This document shows positions 1 to 10,647 of a DNA stretch of 64,000 nt, in pieces (positions within the stretch are counted from its first letter, which is position 1; every line of letters starts with the position of its first letter). The notes under the pieces are model-generated. The model saw nothing but the letters and a program-made list of their open reading frames with translations. It was not told the DNA's origin and searched no databases. The stretch comes from Isochrysis galbana (Eukaryota; Haptophyta; Isochrysidales; Isochrysidaceae): positions 2,116,808 to 2,180,807 of the forward strand of contig CM030939.1 of NCBI GenBank assembly GCA_018136815.1, written 5' to 3'. The position numbers were made by a program, and so were the translations under genes.

Positions 1-17
1 TCTCTCTCTCTCTCTCT

Positions 18-73
<56 letters not shown>

Positions 74-155
74 CCCTCTCTCTCCCTCCCTCCCTCCCTC
101 CCTCTCTCTCTCTCTCTCTCCCCCCCCCCCCCCTCTCTCTCTCTGTTGCTCTCTT
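1..155. repeat. CT-rich microsatellite at window start
   Basis: Almost pure (TC)n with C-runs. Polypyrimidine drift continues to about 500. Open frames across it are low-complexity Ser/Pro/Leu and are not credible genes. Between 500 and 2005 I see no gene; that stretch holds more polypyrimidine, a C-tract (1667-1730), one copy of the dispersed terminus near 783, and a retroposon-like GC-rich segment near 900-1010. Confidence 0.9.
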
Positions 156-2005
156 CTCTCTCTCCTCGCTCACTCGCTCACACCTCTCTCCCTCCTCCCC
201 CCCACCCCCATCCTCTCTACATCTTCACACACACACATACTCTTTCTCCCCCCCTCGCTGCTCGCTTCCTCTCTCTCCTCCAATTCACTCGTCCCATTCA
301 CATATCTTCTTCCCCCTCTCGTCGCTCTCTCTCTCTCCCCCTCTCTTCCCTCGGCCTGTCCTCCATCCCTGTGTCCTTCTCCGTCCCTTTGAAATGAGAG
401 AGATTTCTTATTCGTCGCCTTCTCCGGCCCGCGAGGACAGATTCGTCTTCTCTTCACTTTTCTCTCCTCTCTTCCTTCTCCCCGTCTCCTCAGCGGCGGT
501 GGCGGGGGAGGCACAGAGAGCGCGGGAACGACGGCGGAGAGGGCAGGTGAAGTGACACACAGTGTACAGCCCAAAACAAAACCGGGCTTAGTGTTAAGTC
601 CATGAAGAATAAAATGACTGAGTAGTGGTGCCGCTACTGCCACACTGCCACTAGCATTCTAGCATTGCACCAATACGCCAACCCACGACTCACATGACCG
701 CACTAAGCCCAAAGAACGAGCCTCAGCCGGAGATCATATCCCACAGTTTATGATCTCGGAAAGGGCGCAACGTGCACAATGGTAGGGCGGTCAAACGCCA
801 AACAGTAACACAGTAACAGGTCTTTTAACTTCTAACTTCAAATCTTCTAATTCTAATGGTCTCGATGAAAATTCATCAAGTCGAAAAAATCTGTAGGTTC
901 TGAGCTCCCTTCGCTCCGCCGGGGTACGGCCCAGGTCCAGGTACACTACCACTACCATGGGCCCGGTTTGGATCGCGGGTTCCGGGCAGGCCTTTTGGTG
1001 TTAGTTTGTCGGTTTTCTGGGTGGTCTACGCGGGTTTTCTAATGGTCCTAGGTCCTAGTGTTGACATTGTTCCCAGGTCTAAGCGGATGCCCGGGTGTTT
1101 AGGTTTAGGTTTACGATTGTCACGTGGCAGAATTTTTGCAGACCTTTCCCTTGATTCCGGCCGAAGGCGCGGGTTTGAAGTTAATACGAAGCACCTTTGG
1201 AGGTGCTGCATGTCGCGGCGGCTCGATGGCCTATCGACTGGGATCTCAGTCTCCGCCGTCAGCGTTTGCCCCATTCAGCATTCAGCCGTCTCAGCTGTCG
1301 GACTTGGCCGCAGCAGAAAAAAAAAAGAAGTGAAGTTGAGGCAGGCCGTTGGAAGCAAGGAGAAAACAAAACCTCGCCAACGGCCCTCCTCTCTGACTCT
1401 GCGCGTTGTCATTGCCTCTCTCTCCCTTGGTCCCTGCCTCTCGCTATTAGAGCTGCCACCCTCGCTTTTCTCTATTCTCGCGTCCTCTTTGCTGGGCTTG
1501 CAGGGAGTGGATGCCTCCTGATTGCCGCTCGGCCCTCTCAGCCCATCGCCATTCTTATAAGTTTTCGACCGACGCAAATTTTCTGTCTCCCGGGATCCCT
1601 CGCTCTCTCGCCCTTGCTTCCCGACTTCTCTCCCCTCCACCCCCCAACCGAGCGCCCCTGCCTCCCCCCCCCCCCCCCCCCCCTCCCCCCCCCCCACCCC
1701 CCCCCGCCCCCGCCCCGCCCCCCCCCCGAGAGGCGCGCCACGGCCGGCGGCGAGGGCTCCCTCCCCGCACACCGCCCAGAGCAGGAGAGCCGGGGCGCCA
1801 GAGCCCTTGCGCGGGCGTGCACGGCGCGGAACCCGTGTCAGCCCCGAGCCGCGCACCCACCTCTCCCCTCCTCTCTATCCGTCTCTCTTTCTCTCTCTCT
1901 CTCTCTGTCCCCCCCACCCCCACCCACCCACACACTTCCTCTGTGCTCTCTCCCTCGCTCGCTCTGCGCGGCAGACTACTCAGAAGCTGTTTCTGATCCC
2001 TCTGG

Positions 2006-4243
2006 ATGCGTGCGCAGATGTCAAACCTTGCCATTGCGGGAGAGCGAACCAGCGGACAGGAGATCCGCACGCAGAATGGTGCGCCGCACCCGCTGAGCCC
2101 CACCATGGCCAGACTGAAACCTCCTATGCAATGCCACGTGTGCTGCTCAACCTCATGCCACCTGTACCCCTGTCCTCCTCGTGCAGTGACTGCGTGTCTG
2201 TCCGTGGCAAATGTGGTTAAATCTTCGCTGGGACCCGTCGGACTTGACAAGATGCTTGTCGACGATCTCGGCGAGGTGACCATCACCAATGATGGGGCCA
2301 CCATCCTCGCTCAGCTCGAGGTCGAGCATCCTGCTGCAAAGGTCCTTGTTGAGCTATCCGAAATGCAGGATAAGGAGGTTGGCGACGGTACCACTTCCGT
2401 CGTAATTCTTGCAGCGGAACTCCTCAAGCGCGCAAACGAGCTCATTAAGTGAGCGACTCGCGCGCGCATGATTGTCATCGTCACAACCCTAGCATCATAT
2501 GTCGGCGGCTTATTCACGACCAGCCCATCCATAGCAAGCGCTACTTGCTGCCTCTAACCGGCCGCTCCAAATGATGGCCACCAGGAATTCAATACATCCG
2601 ACATCCGTCATGTCCGGCTACCGTCTCGCCATGAAAGAGTCTATCAAATTCATCAAGGATCAACTTGTGGTGCGCCTCGCCCATGAAGCTCTGCAATCGC
2701 TTTTCCTTGCGATGTTGCTTGTGGCCAAGAGGTCGGGCTCCACAGATAGGCGGCGGACTGCCGCAACGGGGCGATCCTTCTTTTTCTGGGGACTCTCAGG
2801 TGAGGACGGACAAACTCGGCCGCGACATCCCCTTCCAGATCGCCAAGACGACGCTGTCGTCCAAGATCTTCGGCCGTGAATCGGACTTCTTTGCAAACAT
2901 GGCTGTGGATGCAATGGCAATGGTCAAGGAGGTGCAACTTCTATTGGGCGTATTGGGCGCGATGCCCACGCCTGGTCACCCCGCGCACTCACCTTCACGC
3001 GGTGCTATAGCAGCCCGTTGCTGATGGCCACCCGTGGATTCCGACACTCTGCGCCAGGTGAATCCGGAGACGGGCAAGGCCTTCTATCCCATCAAGTCTG
3101 TTGGCATCTTGAAGCAGCATGGAGGCTCCGCAAAGGACTCTACACTTATCAATGGCTACACCATCGCGGGTGGGCGGGCAGCTCAGGGCATGCCGCGATA
3201 TATCAAGAACGCCAAGATCGCGCTGCTTGATATTGATCTTCGAAAGACGAAGATGGCGATGGGCGTGTCAGTCGTTGTAACTGACCCGAAGAAGCTCGAG
3301 GAGATTCGTCAGCGCGAGGCAGATATCACCAAAGAGCGTATCCAGCTGTTACTGAAGGCCGGTGCCAATGTGATTCTGACCACCAAGGGCATCGATGACA
3401 TGGCTCTCAAGTACTTTGTTGAGGCCAATTGCATCGCCATGCGCCGCGTGCGGAAAGATGACATGAGGCGTATCGCAAAGCTGACCGGTGGTACAATGAT
3501 GATCACGTTGGCCGACATGGAGGGCAATGAATCGTTCGACCCTTCTCTGCTCGGCGTGGCCGATGAGGTGATGGAGGAGCGCATCTGTGATGATGACCAT
3601 GTTATCATCAAAGGTGGGAAGTCACAGCGGTATTGCTCCGTGTTGCTCCGAGGCGCCAACTCCCACATGCTCGACGAGGTTGACCGCTCGCTCCACGACG
3701 CGCTCTGCGCCGTCAAGCGTGCGCTAGAATCTTCCTCGGTGGTCCCCGGTGGCGGTTGCGTTGAGTCAGCCCTATCCATCTACCTTGAGAACTTTGCGAC
3801 GACCCTTGGCTCGCGCGAACAGCTTGCGATTGCCGAATTTGCTGAGGCGTTGCTTGTGATTCCTAAGCAGGTAAGCCCTGGTTGCCCAAGAGTGTCGTGC
3901 AACAACCGCCACTGTGTTGGACCGGATGGCGCTGACTGCCCCATCTCCCCCTCCCCTTCAGTTGTCGGTCAATGCGGCGCAGGATGCTACGGATGTGGTC
4001 GCAAAACTACGCGCGACACACAACGCGGCGCAAACCGACGCCAGCAAGTCGGAATACAAACGCTATGGGCTCGACTGCATCTCGGGAGAGATTCAGAACA
4101 ACTTGCAAGCGGGTATCATCGAACCGGCATTGTCTAAGGTAAAGATGATCCAGTTTGCGACCGAGGCAGCGATTACTGTCCTCCGCATCGATGACATGAT
4201 CAAGCTCGCGCCTGAGGAGCAGGGTCAACCTGGGATGATGTGA
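2006..4243 (+). CDS. CCT1: T-complex protein 1 subunit alpha (CCT1), six exons
   Basis: Alpha subunit of the cytosolic chaperonin CCT/TRiC, which folds actin, tubulin and other proteins in an ATP-driven double ring. Exons placed by conserved sequence and GT-AG borders: 2006-2078, 2187-2448, 2585-2669, 2800-2931, 3058-3870, 3962-4243. They join in frame to 548 codons, normal for CCT1. Visible group II chaperonin signatures are SSLGPVGLDKML near the N-terminus, the nucleotide-binding GDGTTSVV, HPTSVMSGYRLA, ITKERIQ, VVPGGG and SVNAAQDATDVVAKLR, which match the alpha subunit better than other CCT paralogues. A second ATG at 2018 would give 544 residues and aligns better with the usual start. Intron 1 (108 nt) has no in-frame stop, so exons 1-2 look like one longer frame. 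Intron 4 is inferred from a TGA at 3022-3024 in the downstream frame. The gene looks intact. Confidence 0.96.
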
Positions 4244-4629
4244 GCCAGTAGAAAGGCTAGTATGTGATGCTAGGCTTCAGTGTGTGGCGGCTCTACTGCA
4301 AGGCCGCGTGGTTTGGGAAGTGGAATACTGGACTCAGCAGTGACATGAGTCGGGGGGCCGTTGATCGAGGAGGATTGTGAGGCTTAGACTTGTCGATGTG
4401 GGGGTCTTCGCATTCGGATCCAATGGTTTTGATCGATGGCGTGTTTGCCATCAATTTCAACTTGCTTGACTTCCACGATGGCAAAACAATACTATAGGCC
4501 CGAAGCCGCGCGTGGCGAGAATATTAAAGGTTTTTCTCAATAAAAAACTTCCGAACATTCTGGGCTACACACCTACTAGGTCCAGGTTTCCCTGCTATCA
4601 CCATTACTAATCCGACATCGCCCTTAAAA
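4244..4629. other. CCT1 3' region, no gene seen
   Basis: Stretch between the CCT1 stop and the first retroposon tail. It has no credible frame. Near 4535-4585 is a copy of the dispersed retroposon 3' end (minus-strand sense GTAGGTGTGTAGCCCAGAAT followed by a T-rich tail). Confidence 0.5.
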
Positions 4630-5630
4630 ACAAGATCTGAAGATTTAGATTTAGGGCTAACACCTATTGAACTAAGTTTATACTTGGTTGCCCCATGGGG
4701 GGGCACGAGCCCCCCCCTCTCTCCACTCCTCCCCTGCCATGGGGGAGGAACCACCCATGCTCCTGGCACGCCTGATGGCTTGCCAGGAGCAGAATGCCCT
4801 GCTGACCCACTCTCTCACTGGCAGGCTTGCCTGCCTCGCGCGTCCTGGCCTGTCGTGGCCAGCCCATCGCTCCAACCCCCCTCCCCCCCTGTTCGACAGG
4901 CAGACAGGTGCAGATTGGGGACCCCTGAGGCACAGGAGCGCCAGCGAGGGAGAGGCAGGGGAGGCCAGGGCCCAGCCCCAGCCTCCTCTGCCCCCTGAGC
5001 TGGCCTCCAGGGGCCTCCAGGGGTCGCCAGGGGCAGCTGCAGGCCTGTCGCAGGCGCGCCATCGCGCGTGCCTGCAGGAGAGGGGAGAGAGAGCGCGGAG
5101 AAGGGGGGGGCGGAGCGAGAGCTCCGCTCACCGGAAAATAGGTAAGTCCCGCACCTGTTTACAGGATAAGTCGGGACCGAGGCCGCCGCCAGCCCGGTAG
5201 GCGTAGGAGGAAGGGGGGAACGGATCGCCGGGGGGGGGCGCGGGCCACCGACCATATCTAAGCCCTTTTCCCCTATCCCCCTAGTAGTGCACGGGGGGAG
5301 TCGCCTGATGGCGGGGGGGAAAGGGCCGGGGGAGTGGGGGTGTAGAAAGTTTCCTACGTGAGTAGAAAGTAGAGGCTGCACGGTCGCGTGTGCGGTGAGA
5401 CTATTAAGAAATTAATTAATTAGGGCTAACACCTATCGTTGGTCCAGTAGACAGTAGACACCACTTCCCAGCTCCGACAACGCCATTTCCTCCCCTCACT
5501 CCGCCTCCTCGCCTTCCCCCCCTCTTTCCTTTTTCGTCGGTTCCGGGGGTGCGGCCCGGGTGCGCTACCACGGGCCCGGTTCGGGGTGCGTGATCCGGGC
5601 AGGCCTTTTAGTACGTACTATTGTTCCTTC
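4630..5630 (-). mobile_element. 3' fragment of the non-LTR element, split by a later insertion
   Basis: In minus-strand sense this is the 3' end of the same family as the 10.65-12.59 kb element. The part at 5420-5630 carries the GC-rich block (GGGCCCGGTTCGG region) seen again at 10790-10850. The part at 4630-4667 carries the terminal segment and T-rich tail. The two parts are separated by the 752-bp insertion 4668-5419, so this copy is older than its interruption. Confidence 0.7.
4668..5419 (+). mobile_element. T-tailed retroposon copy A (~752 bp) with 17-bp target duplication
   Basis: Flanked by identical 17-bp direct repeats TTAGGGCTAACACCTAT at 4651-4667 and 5420-5436. It starts with a short hairpin (AACTAAG-TTTATA-CTTGGTT) followed by CCCCATGG, and ends in an A/T-rich tail after GTGCGGTGAGACTATTAAG. 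It is nearly colinear with copy B at 6397-7152. Frames inside (for example 4688-5200) are Pro/Gly/Arg-rich and match no family I know. No reverse transcriptase is present, so the copy is non-autonomous. The target duplication plus a 3' tail argue for target-primed reverse transcription. Confidence 0.85.
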
Positions 5631-6396
5631 TGTTCGCGCTCCTGGGCGCCCCTCTGCTTACACGCTTGCTTGCGTGTGTACACGGCAAATGCAAATTTCA
5701 CAGCGCCAGCGCAAGCGCCCATCGCGCTTGAATATTTCGCCTGCAGGGCAACAGGAGGAAATGGTGCCGTGAGTACCGAGAGATAGCCTCGGTACCCGCG
5801 GCACCACTCACAAGAGGCGCGGGCTACGGATCCGGGCATCACTGGGGCCGATCTCAGCGGCTCCAGACGCCTCAGATCCCACGTTGGAGTGGTGGCCGAG
5901 GCGCCTTCCTGGATCTGCGCGGGAACTGAAGGGAATGTCAGTTTCTGTGGAGAGGAACGGCCTGGCGAGCATGCGAAAACGTGTGCATCACGCAACATGC
6001 ATGCTATGGGTTCGGAGTGAGCGGGCGCGGGCGTGCAAGGTGAGGAGGGCAGCGCACCGGTGTGATAAGCCGCTCCACGCGCGTCGGAGCGCGTCGGGTC
6101 ACCGAGATTGGCCGCCATGGCCACCTAACGCACGGGGGGTCACGAGGGGTTCAAACGACAACACTGAGGCGCCCACCAGCAGAGCTCGGTTCAGTCGGCG
6201 GGTGAACATGAAGTTCGACCCGCAGAGCCGTCTCCTGGGCCAAGCTGGTCGCGCTTGTCGCGAGCGAGCGAGCCTGCAACACCCCACCACACGCCCACAG
6301 GAGCGTGGTGGAGATCGACCACCTCGAGCGAGGCGGACGCCATCCCTCCGCTCCGCAGACGAGAAGCGGCAGAGGAATTCTTCGCCCCCCCTCACG
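5631..6396. other. Inter-retroposon spacer, no gene recognised
   Basis: Open frames exist on both strands (for example 5884-6504 plus, 6099-6455 minus), but they run into the neighbouring element and show no family signature. A direct repeat TTCGCCCCCCCTCACG at 6381-6396 is the left target duplication of copy B. Confidence 0.5.
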
Positions 6397-7152
6397 CCAA
6401 CTAAGTTTATACTTGGTTGCCCCATGGGGGGGCACGAGCCCCCCCCTCTCTCCACTCCTCCCCTGCCATGGGGGAGGAACCACCCATCCTCCTGGCACGC
6501 CTGATGGCTTGCCAGGAGGCCACTGCCCTACTGACCCACTCCCTTCCCCACAGGCTCGCCCCATTCGCCCATCCTGGCCCCTCGTGGCCAGCCCATTGCT
6601 CCAACCCCCCCTCCCCCCCTGGTCGACAGGCAGACAGGTGCAGATTGGGGGCCCCAGAGGCTCAGGAGCGCCAGCGAGGGAGAGGCAGGGGAGACCAGGG
6701 CCCAGTCCCAGCCTCCTCTGCCCCCAGAGCTGGCCTCCATGAGCCTCCAGGGGTCGCCAGCAGGCAGCTGCAGGCCTGCCGCAGGCGCGCCATCGCGCGT
6801 GCCGCAGGAGAGGGGAGAGAGAGCGCGGAGAAGGGGGTGGGCGGAGCGAGAGCTCCGCTCACCGAAAAATAGGTAAGTCCCGCACCTGTTTACAGGATAA
6901 GTCGGGGCTGAGACCGCCGCCCACTCGGAGACACAGGAGGAAGGGGGGGAATGATCACCGGGGGGGGGCGCGGGCCACCGGACCATATCTAAGCCCTTCA
7001 CCCCTATCCCCCTAGTAGTGCACGGGGGGAGTCGCCTGATGGCGGGGGGAGAAGGGCCGGGGAAGTGGGGGTGTAGAAAGTTTCCTACGTGAGTAGAAAG
7101 TAGAGGGTCCACGGCCGCGTGTGCGGTGAGACTATTAAAAGGTTTATTTTAT
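6397..7152 (+). mobile_element. T-tailed retroposon copy B (~756 bp) with 16-bp target duplication
   Basis: Flanked by identical repeats TTCGCCCCCCCTCACG at 6381-6396 and 7153-7168. It has the same 5' hairpin (CAACTAAG-TTTATA-CTTGGTTG), the same CCCCATGGGGG block, the same body and the same 3' sequence as copy A, and ends ATTAAAAGGTTTATTTTATT. Small indels separate it from copy A. Both are in the plus direction. Confidence 0.87.
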
Positions 7153-7621
7153 TTCGCCCCCCCTCACGAAAAAAGTACTCGCTTCCAGGAAGGATGGAAG
7201 GGGTTTTCTTTTTCTTCCCCTCCCCACCCCTAGTCCCGCGCGCACGCCGCGCTCGAGCGCGCCTGGTCCTGCGCGCACGCGCGCACGCCGCGCTCGCGCG
7301 CGCCGCGCACGGGCGGCCCCCAGCCCCAGCCCCACTCTAAAAAAACAGTGGCATAAATGGAGGGCGTTTGAAAAACAGTGAAAAACACTGTTTTTGGCCT
7401 CCGAAAAAAACACCGTTTCTGTCTTTCACAGCTAGGGTACCGACTCTTCTGAGAAGGTGGCGTTGTCATAATGTATTCTATAGAAATCCGTTATGATGTA
7501 TCTCCACGCGAGCATGTATGCCCTCTCTCACCGCTTACCTTCCTCCTCACGACTGAAGCGCTCACCCGTGCCACAGGGAGTACCACACCCGTCCGGACGA
7601 TAAGGTGTCGCGTACCTCTGC

Positions 7622-7861
7622 ATGGAATACATCACGGCGGTCGCGTACGCTGAAACGAATCCCATGGTGCAAGTGCACCGAGCAGCTGGCAAACTCTACA
7701 TGGAGAACAAGAAGGTCGTCCTCGCACGCGTCACGGACCTCGCCACCCAAGATGAGCCAAGCGACATCGTCGCCTGCCAGAAGAACGACATCGACCATAG
7801 GATCGAGGAGGAGGGGTGTGAGAAAAAGACGAATAAAAGGATGAAAACTCAGCCTGCGTAG
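7622..7861 (+). CDS. Unrecognised small ORF, possibly a gene fragment
   Basis: A 79-codon frame starting MEYITAVAYAETNPMVQVHR and ending in a Lys/Arg-rich tail. Its composition is mixed rather than low-complexity, unlike most random frames here. I do not recognise a family. It may be an exon or a decayed fragment. About 350 nt downstream lies the tyrosine-recombinase remnant in the same direction, so it could belong to that element. Confidence 0.2.
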   Translation: MEYITAVAYAETNPMVQVHRAAGKLYMENKKVVLARVTDLATQDEPSDIVACQKNDIDHRIEEEGCEKKTNKRMKTQPA

Positions 7862-8211
7862 CTTTGGGGTTACCGTGTGTTTTGGGGAGGGGGGGGGAGT
7901 TGCTATGCTCACGCGCCGCGTCCTTGTATGTCGTGATTAGCTTTGTACTCATCTTTGTAATAATAATACCCTGGAGACTGGTTGAAAAAGAAAACATGCA
8001 CCTCATCACTTGGTCCTCTTTTGACGGAACGCGACTTTTGTGCGCATCCCAGTTCAGCCACCCCCGTCTCACGGTTTCCCGTCCGCCGTACCCAAGGTCG
8101 TAGCACTAGCACGTCGCTTCCTCCGTGCCAAGGTAGAGCTAGGACCTCCCACCCAATACCTCTTTCAACTCCCAGGACATAGATAGACATAGACCGCCAA
8201 CAACCATTGAT

Positions 8212-8490
8212 ATGTCGCAATGGGTAGCTCAAGCCCTCCGCCAAGCGAATGTCCGCGCCCCACCCGGTTTCGCGTACTTGGGGCACTCCATGCGCTCCGG
8301 AGCCTCCTCGGCAGCAGAGGCCATCAAAGTACCCCGCATACGAGGTGATTGGATAGGCGGCTGGGCGCCCGGCACCACTACGCGTGCTAACTAAGCATTA
8401 CATCGACCCAACCATTGGTCCGTCGCCGGCAGCCTACTCCCTCCTCGGTTGGCTTCTCGACCACTCCTACGAGGTGCACGACGCTTGACG
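8212..8490 (+). pseudogene. Tyrosine recombinase C-terminal remnant
   Basis: The frame at 8212-8394 contains GHSMRSGASSAAEAIKV followed by a GGWAPG block. This is the H-x-x-R box and following helix of tyrosine recombinases, as in YR-bearing elements of algae. After a stop at 8392-8394 a shifted frame reads HYIDPT then PAAYSLLGWLL, the usual downstream part including the region of the catalytic Tyr. One frameshift therefore splits the domain, and the N-terminal half is not seen. The likely source is a DIRS/Crypton-type or other YR mobile element. The product would not be functional. Confidence 0.6.
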
Positions 8491-8541
8491 TTCAATCGCC
8501 GTCACCTCTTTCCTTTCGCCGCTACGCGGCAGGGTGTGGAT

Positions 8542-8771
8542 GGCATTTCACCCACCCAAACACGAAGCTACCCTACCCCAAGTATGAATGCTAGGTTTAA
8601 CAGTAACCTGCGTTCACACTAAGGAGCAAGGAGGAGCTTCTTTTGTTTGGACTTCGTTCTCCCTCCCACCCTTCCCTAAGTGTGCTGTGCGTAGGCCGTG
8701 TAGCGATAATAATATCTCTACAAGGCATTTCACCCACCCAAACACGAAGCTACCCTACCCCAAGTATGAAT
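8542..8771. repeat. 48-bp direct duplication, 182 bp apart
   Basis: Positions 8542-8589 and 8724-8771 are identical (beginning GGCATTTCACCCACCCAAAC). The spacer holds no gene. It lies between the recombinase remnant and the cyclophilin-like gene. Confidence 0.9.
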
Positions 8772-8990
8772 ACTAGTACAACACTAATAAATACAAATAC
8801 CCGATGGCGATGGGTATCAGGGGCCGTTAGCTCCTAAGGGGTAAAAGATACTACTATATGTTCACCCCCTGCTCTCACCAACCCTCTCTCTCAAGATTCG
8901 CTCCCGGTCGTTCCCTTCCCCTCGGCCGCGTCCCCCCCCCCCCCCCCCCCCCCCCCCCTCTAATCCTCTCGGTCCGTTCTCGCTCGCCCG

Positions 8991-10388
8991 ATGCGCACGA
9001 GACGGGTGGTGCAAGCAGTGCTCTACGCCGCTGCGCTCTTTGGGTGGCACAAGCTGCTCTCGAGCACCTTCTCTGTGCACACGAAGCCGGTGCACACCTT
9101 ACCTTCCGTCACGCTCGCAAGAGAGCACTCTGGACTGCGGCCTCGGTCGGAAACAGTGCTACGTGAGCTCGAGCAGATGTACCTACGGAATGAGCCATCG
9201 CACGCACCCATACCTCACCCACAGAGACCGTCTCGAGGCCAGAGGAGGTCGCTCGCGCTAAGCGTCGATTGGAATGCCACGTGTGCCTCCGTCCGAGAGC
9301 ATACAGATTTGGAGGGGGCGGTCGTGAGGGACGGGTATGGCCCGCGCGGTCTCTCTCTGCTGCCAGATGCCTGTTGCACTGCATGTGCACAGACACGCGG
9401 GTGCAATGTGTGGGTGGCGTGCGCCGACTCGTCCAAATGTGGACAGCAATGCTGGCTCAAGTGGGCAGAGGATCCAGCCACCACAAGCATACGAGGGTCT
9501 GGAAGCTTTGTGCCATGGACTTCTGGCATCATGGCCGGCAAAGACACTCCGGGCTCTGTCATCGTGCCGCCCGAGGCTGACCTTGCAGCCGTGGACGTGG
9601 TCGCACTGCGTACGAAGTACGGGGATCTGCGCATCAGATTGAGTGAGGCCCTTTGCTCATCCACACCATTCTTGATGCTTGCCATGCGCAATCAGCTTAT
9701 GACACGCAATGCAAAAGGAAGGCGTAGCGCATTCGCACTTTTTACGGCTCAACGAGACCTGCTCTCAGGAAGCGGAAATACGCATCTGAAAGCTTTCAAT
9801 CCCTTGGGTTGCCTCTGTAGGACCTGACTGGCATGAACCCTCTGTGCGGTATGTGCGCACCGTCGCGCTCACAGATACATGCACCGCAAAATGCGTCTTA
9901 TATCGCGCCGAGCCAGGTGCGTTCGCTGCAGTCTAGAGAGTTTCATAACAGCCAGATGGATGGCTTGATTCGTCTTTTGAGGCCGCCAGGGCTTGGTACT
10001 TGCTGCCTACTGCAATCCTTGTCTCGTATTTGGGTCATCTGACTTTTAATTGATTGGTGAACGTGTAGGCTTTCTTTTGCAGGGAGGCATGCGTGCGGTA
10101 GTCCCGCCCAACAATGAGACCAAGGAAAAGGCCGCAGGCACCGCAATGGAGAAAGGAGATGTGGCCTGGGCAGGTGGATCCGCAGGCCCGGACTTGTTCA
10201 TAACTATGTCGCGCGTAGGAGGCTTCGGCGGTTCACACACCGTTTGGGGACAACTTGCAGACGAGGAATCCTTTGCTTTGTCAGAAAAGCTTGTGCAGCT
10301 GCCCATCGAGAAGGGCCTCAAACCTGGATCAATGCGGATGATAGCTGATCCCGTGCCATTTACAGTACATCCTGCCCAGGCGTCGTAA
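8991..10388 (+). CDS. Membrane-anchored PAN-like/cyclophilin-like protein, three exons
   Basis: Exons 8991-9642, 9821-9916 and 10069-10388 join in frame to 355 residues. The N-terminus (MRTRRVVQAVLYAAALFGW) looks like a signal peptide or signal anchor. Residues about 95-165 form a cysteine-rich PAN/apple-like module (CCTACAQTRGCNVWVAC, then CGQQCWLKW). The rest is cyclophilin-like: VALRTKYGDLRIRL opens the barrel, LYRAEPGFLLQGGM corresponds to the catalytic-Arg/FHR region, and later blocks are GDVAWAGGSAGPDLFI and GGFGGSHTVWGQL. Exon borders were chosen because RIRL joins to PDWHEP and AEP joins to GFLLQGG at GT-AG sites. It probably acts in the secretory pathway, as a prolyl isomerase or a binding-only relative. 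A C-tract (8935-8958) lies just upstream of the start. Confidence 0.85.
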
Positions 10389-10647
10389 ATGAATTCCAGG
10401 ATTTGTGCAACACTAACCTCTATACTTGCATGCCGACTGGCATAATCATTGCATTCTTGAGATCATCATGAGCGCACCGAGGGCTCTCTCTCAACCTCAT
10501 AACGACGGCCGCTGCAGGAATTTCATCTAGACAGGACCGGTTCGAATCCCCGATCTGGGTGCCCAGCCGGTCTTTTGTACTCTCTCTTTCTCTACCTGTC
10601 CTTAGCCGTGGTCCGCGGCCCACCTCTGCAACAGCTCCGCGCGCAAA

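Noticed and set aside
1197..2096. 299-codon plus frame overlapping the CCT1 start
   Set aside because: Poly-Pro/Ser/Leu from C-runs; out of frame with CCT1.
5140..5170. GTAAGT...TTTACAG, a tiny intron-like segment in retroposons A and B
   Set aside because: Only about 25 nt, with no frame on either side that benefits; more likely part of the CCTGTTTACAGG palindrome.
10536..10552. GGTTCGAATCC, a tRNA B-box-like sequence
   Set aside because: The T-stem does not pair and no acceptor or anticodon arm can be folded around it on either strand; not a tRNA.
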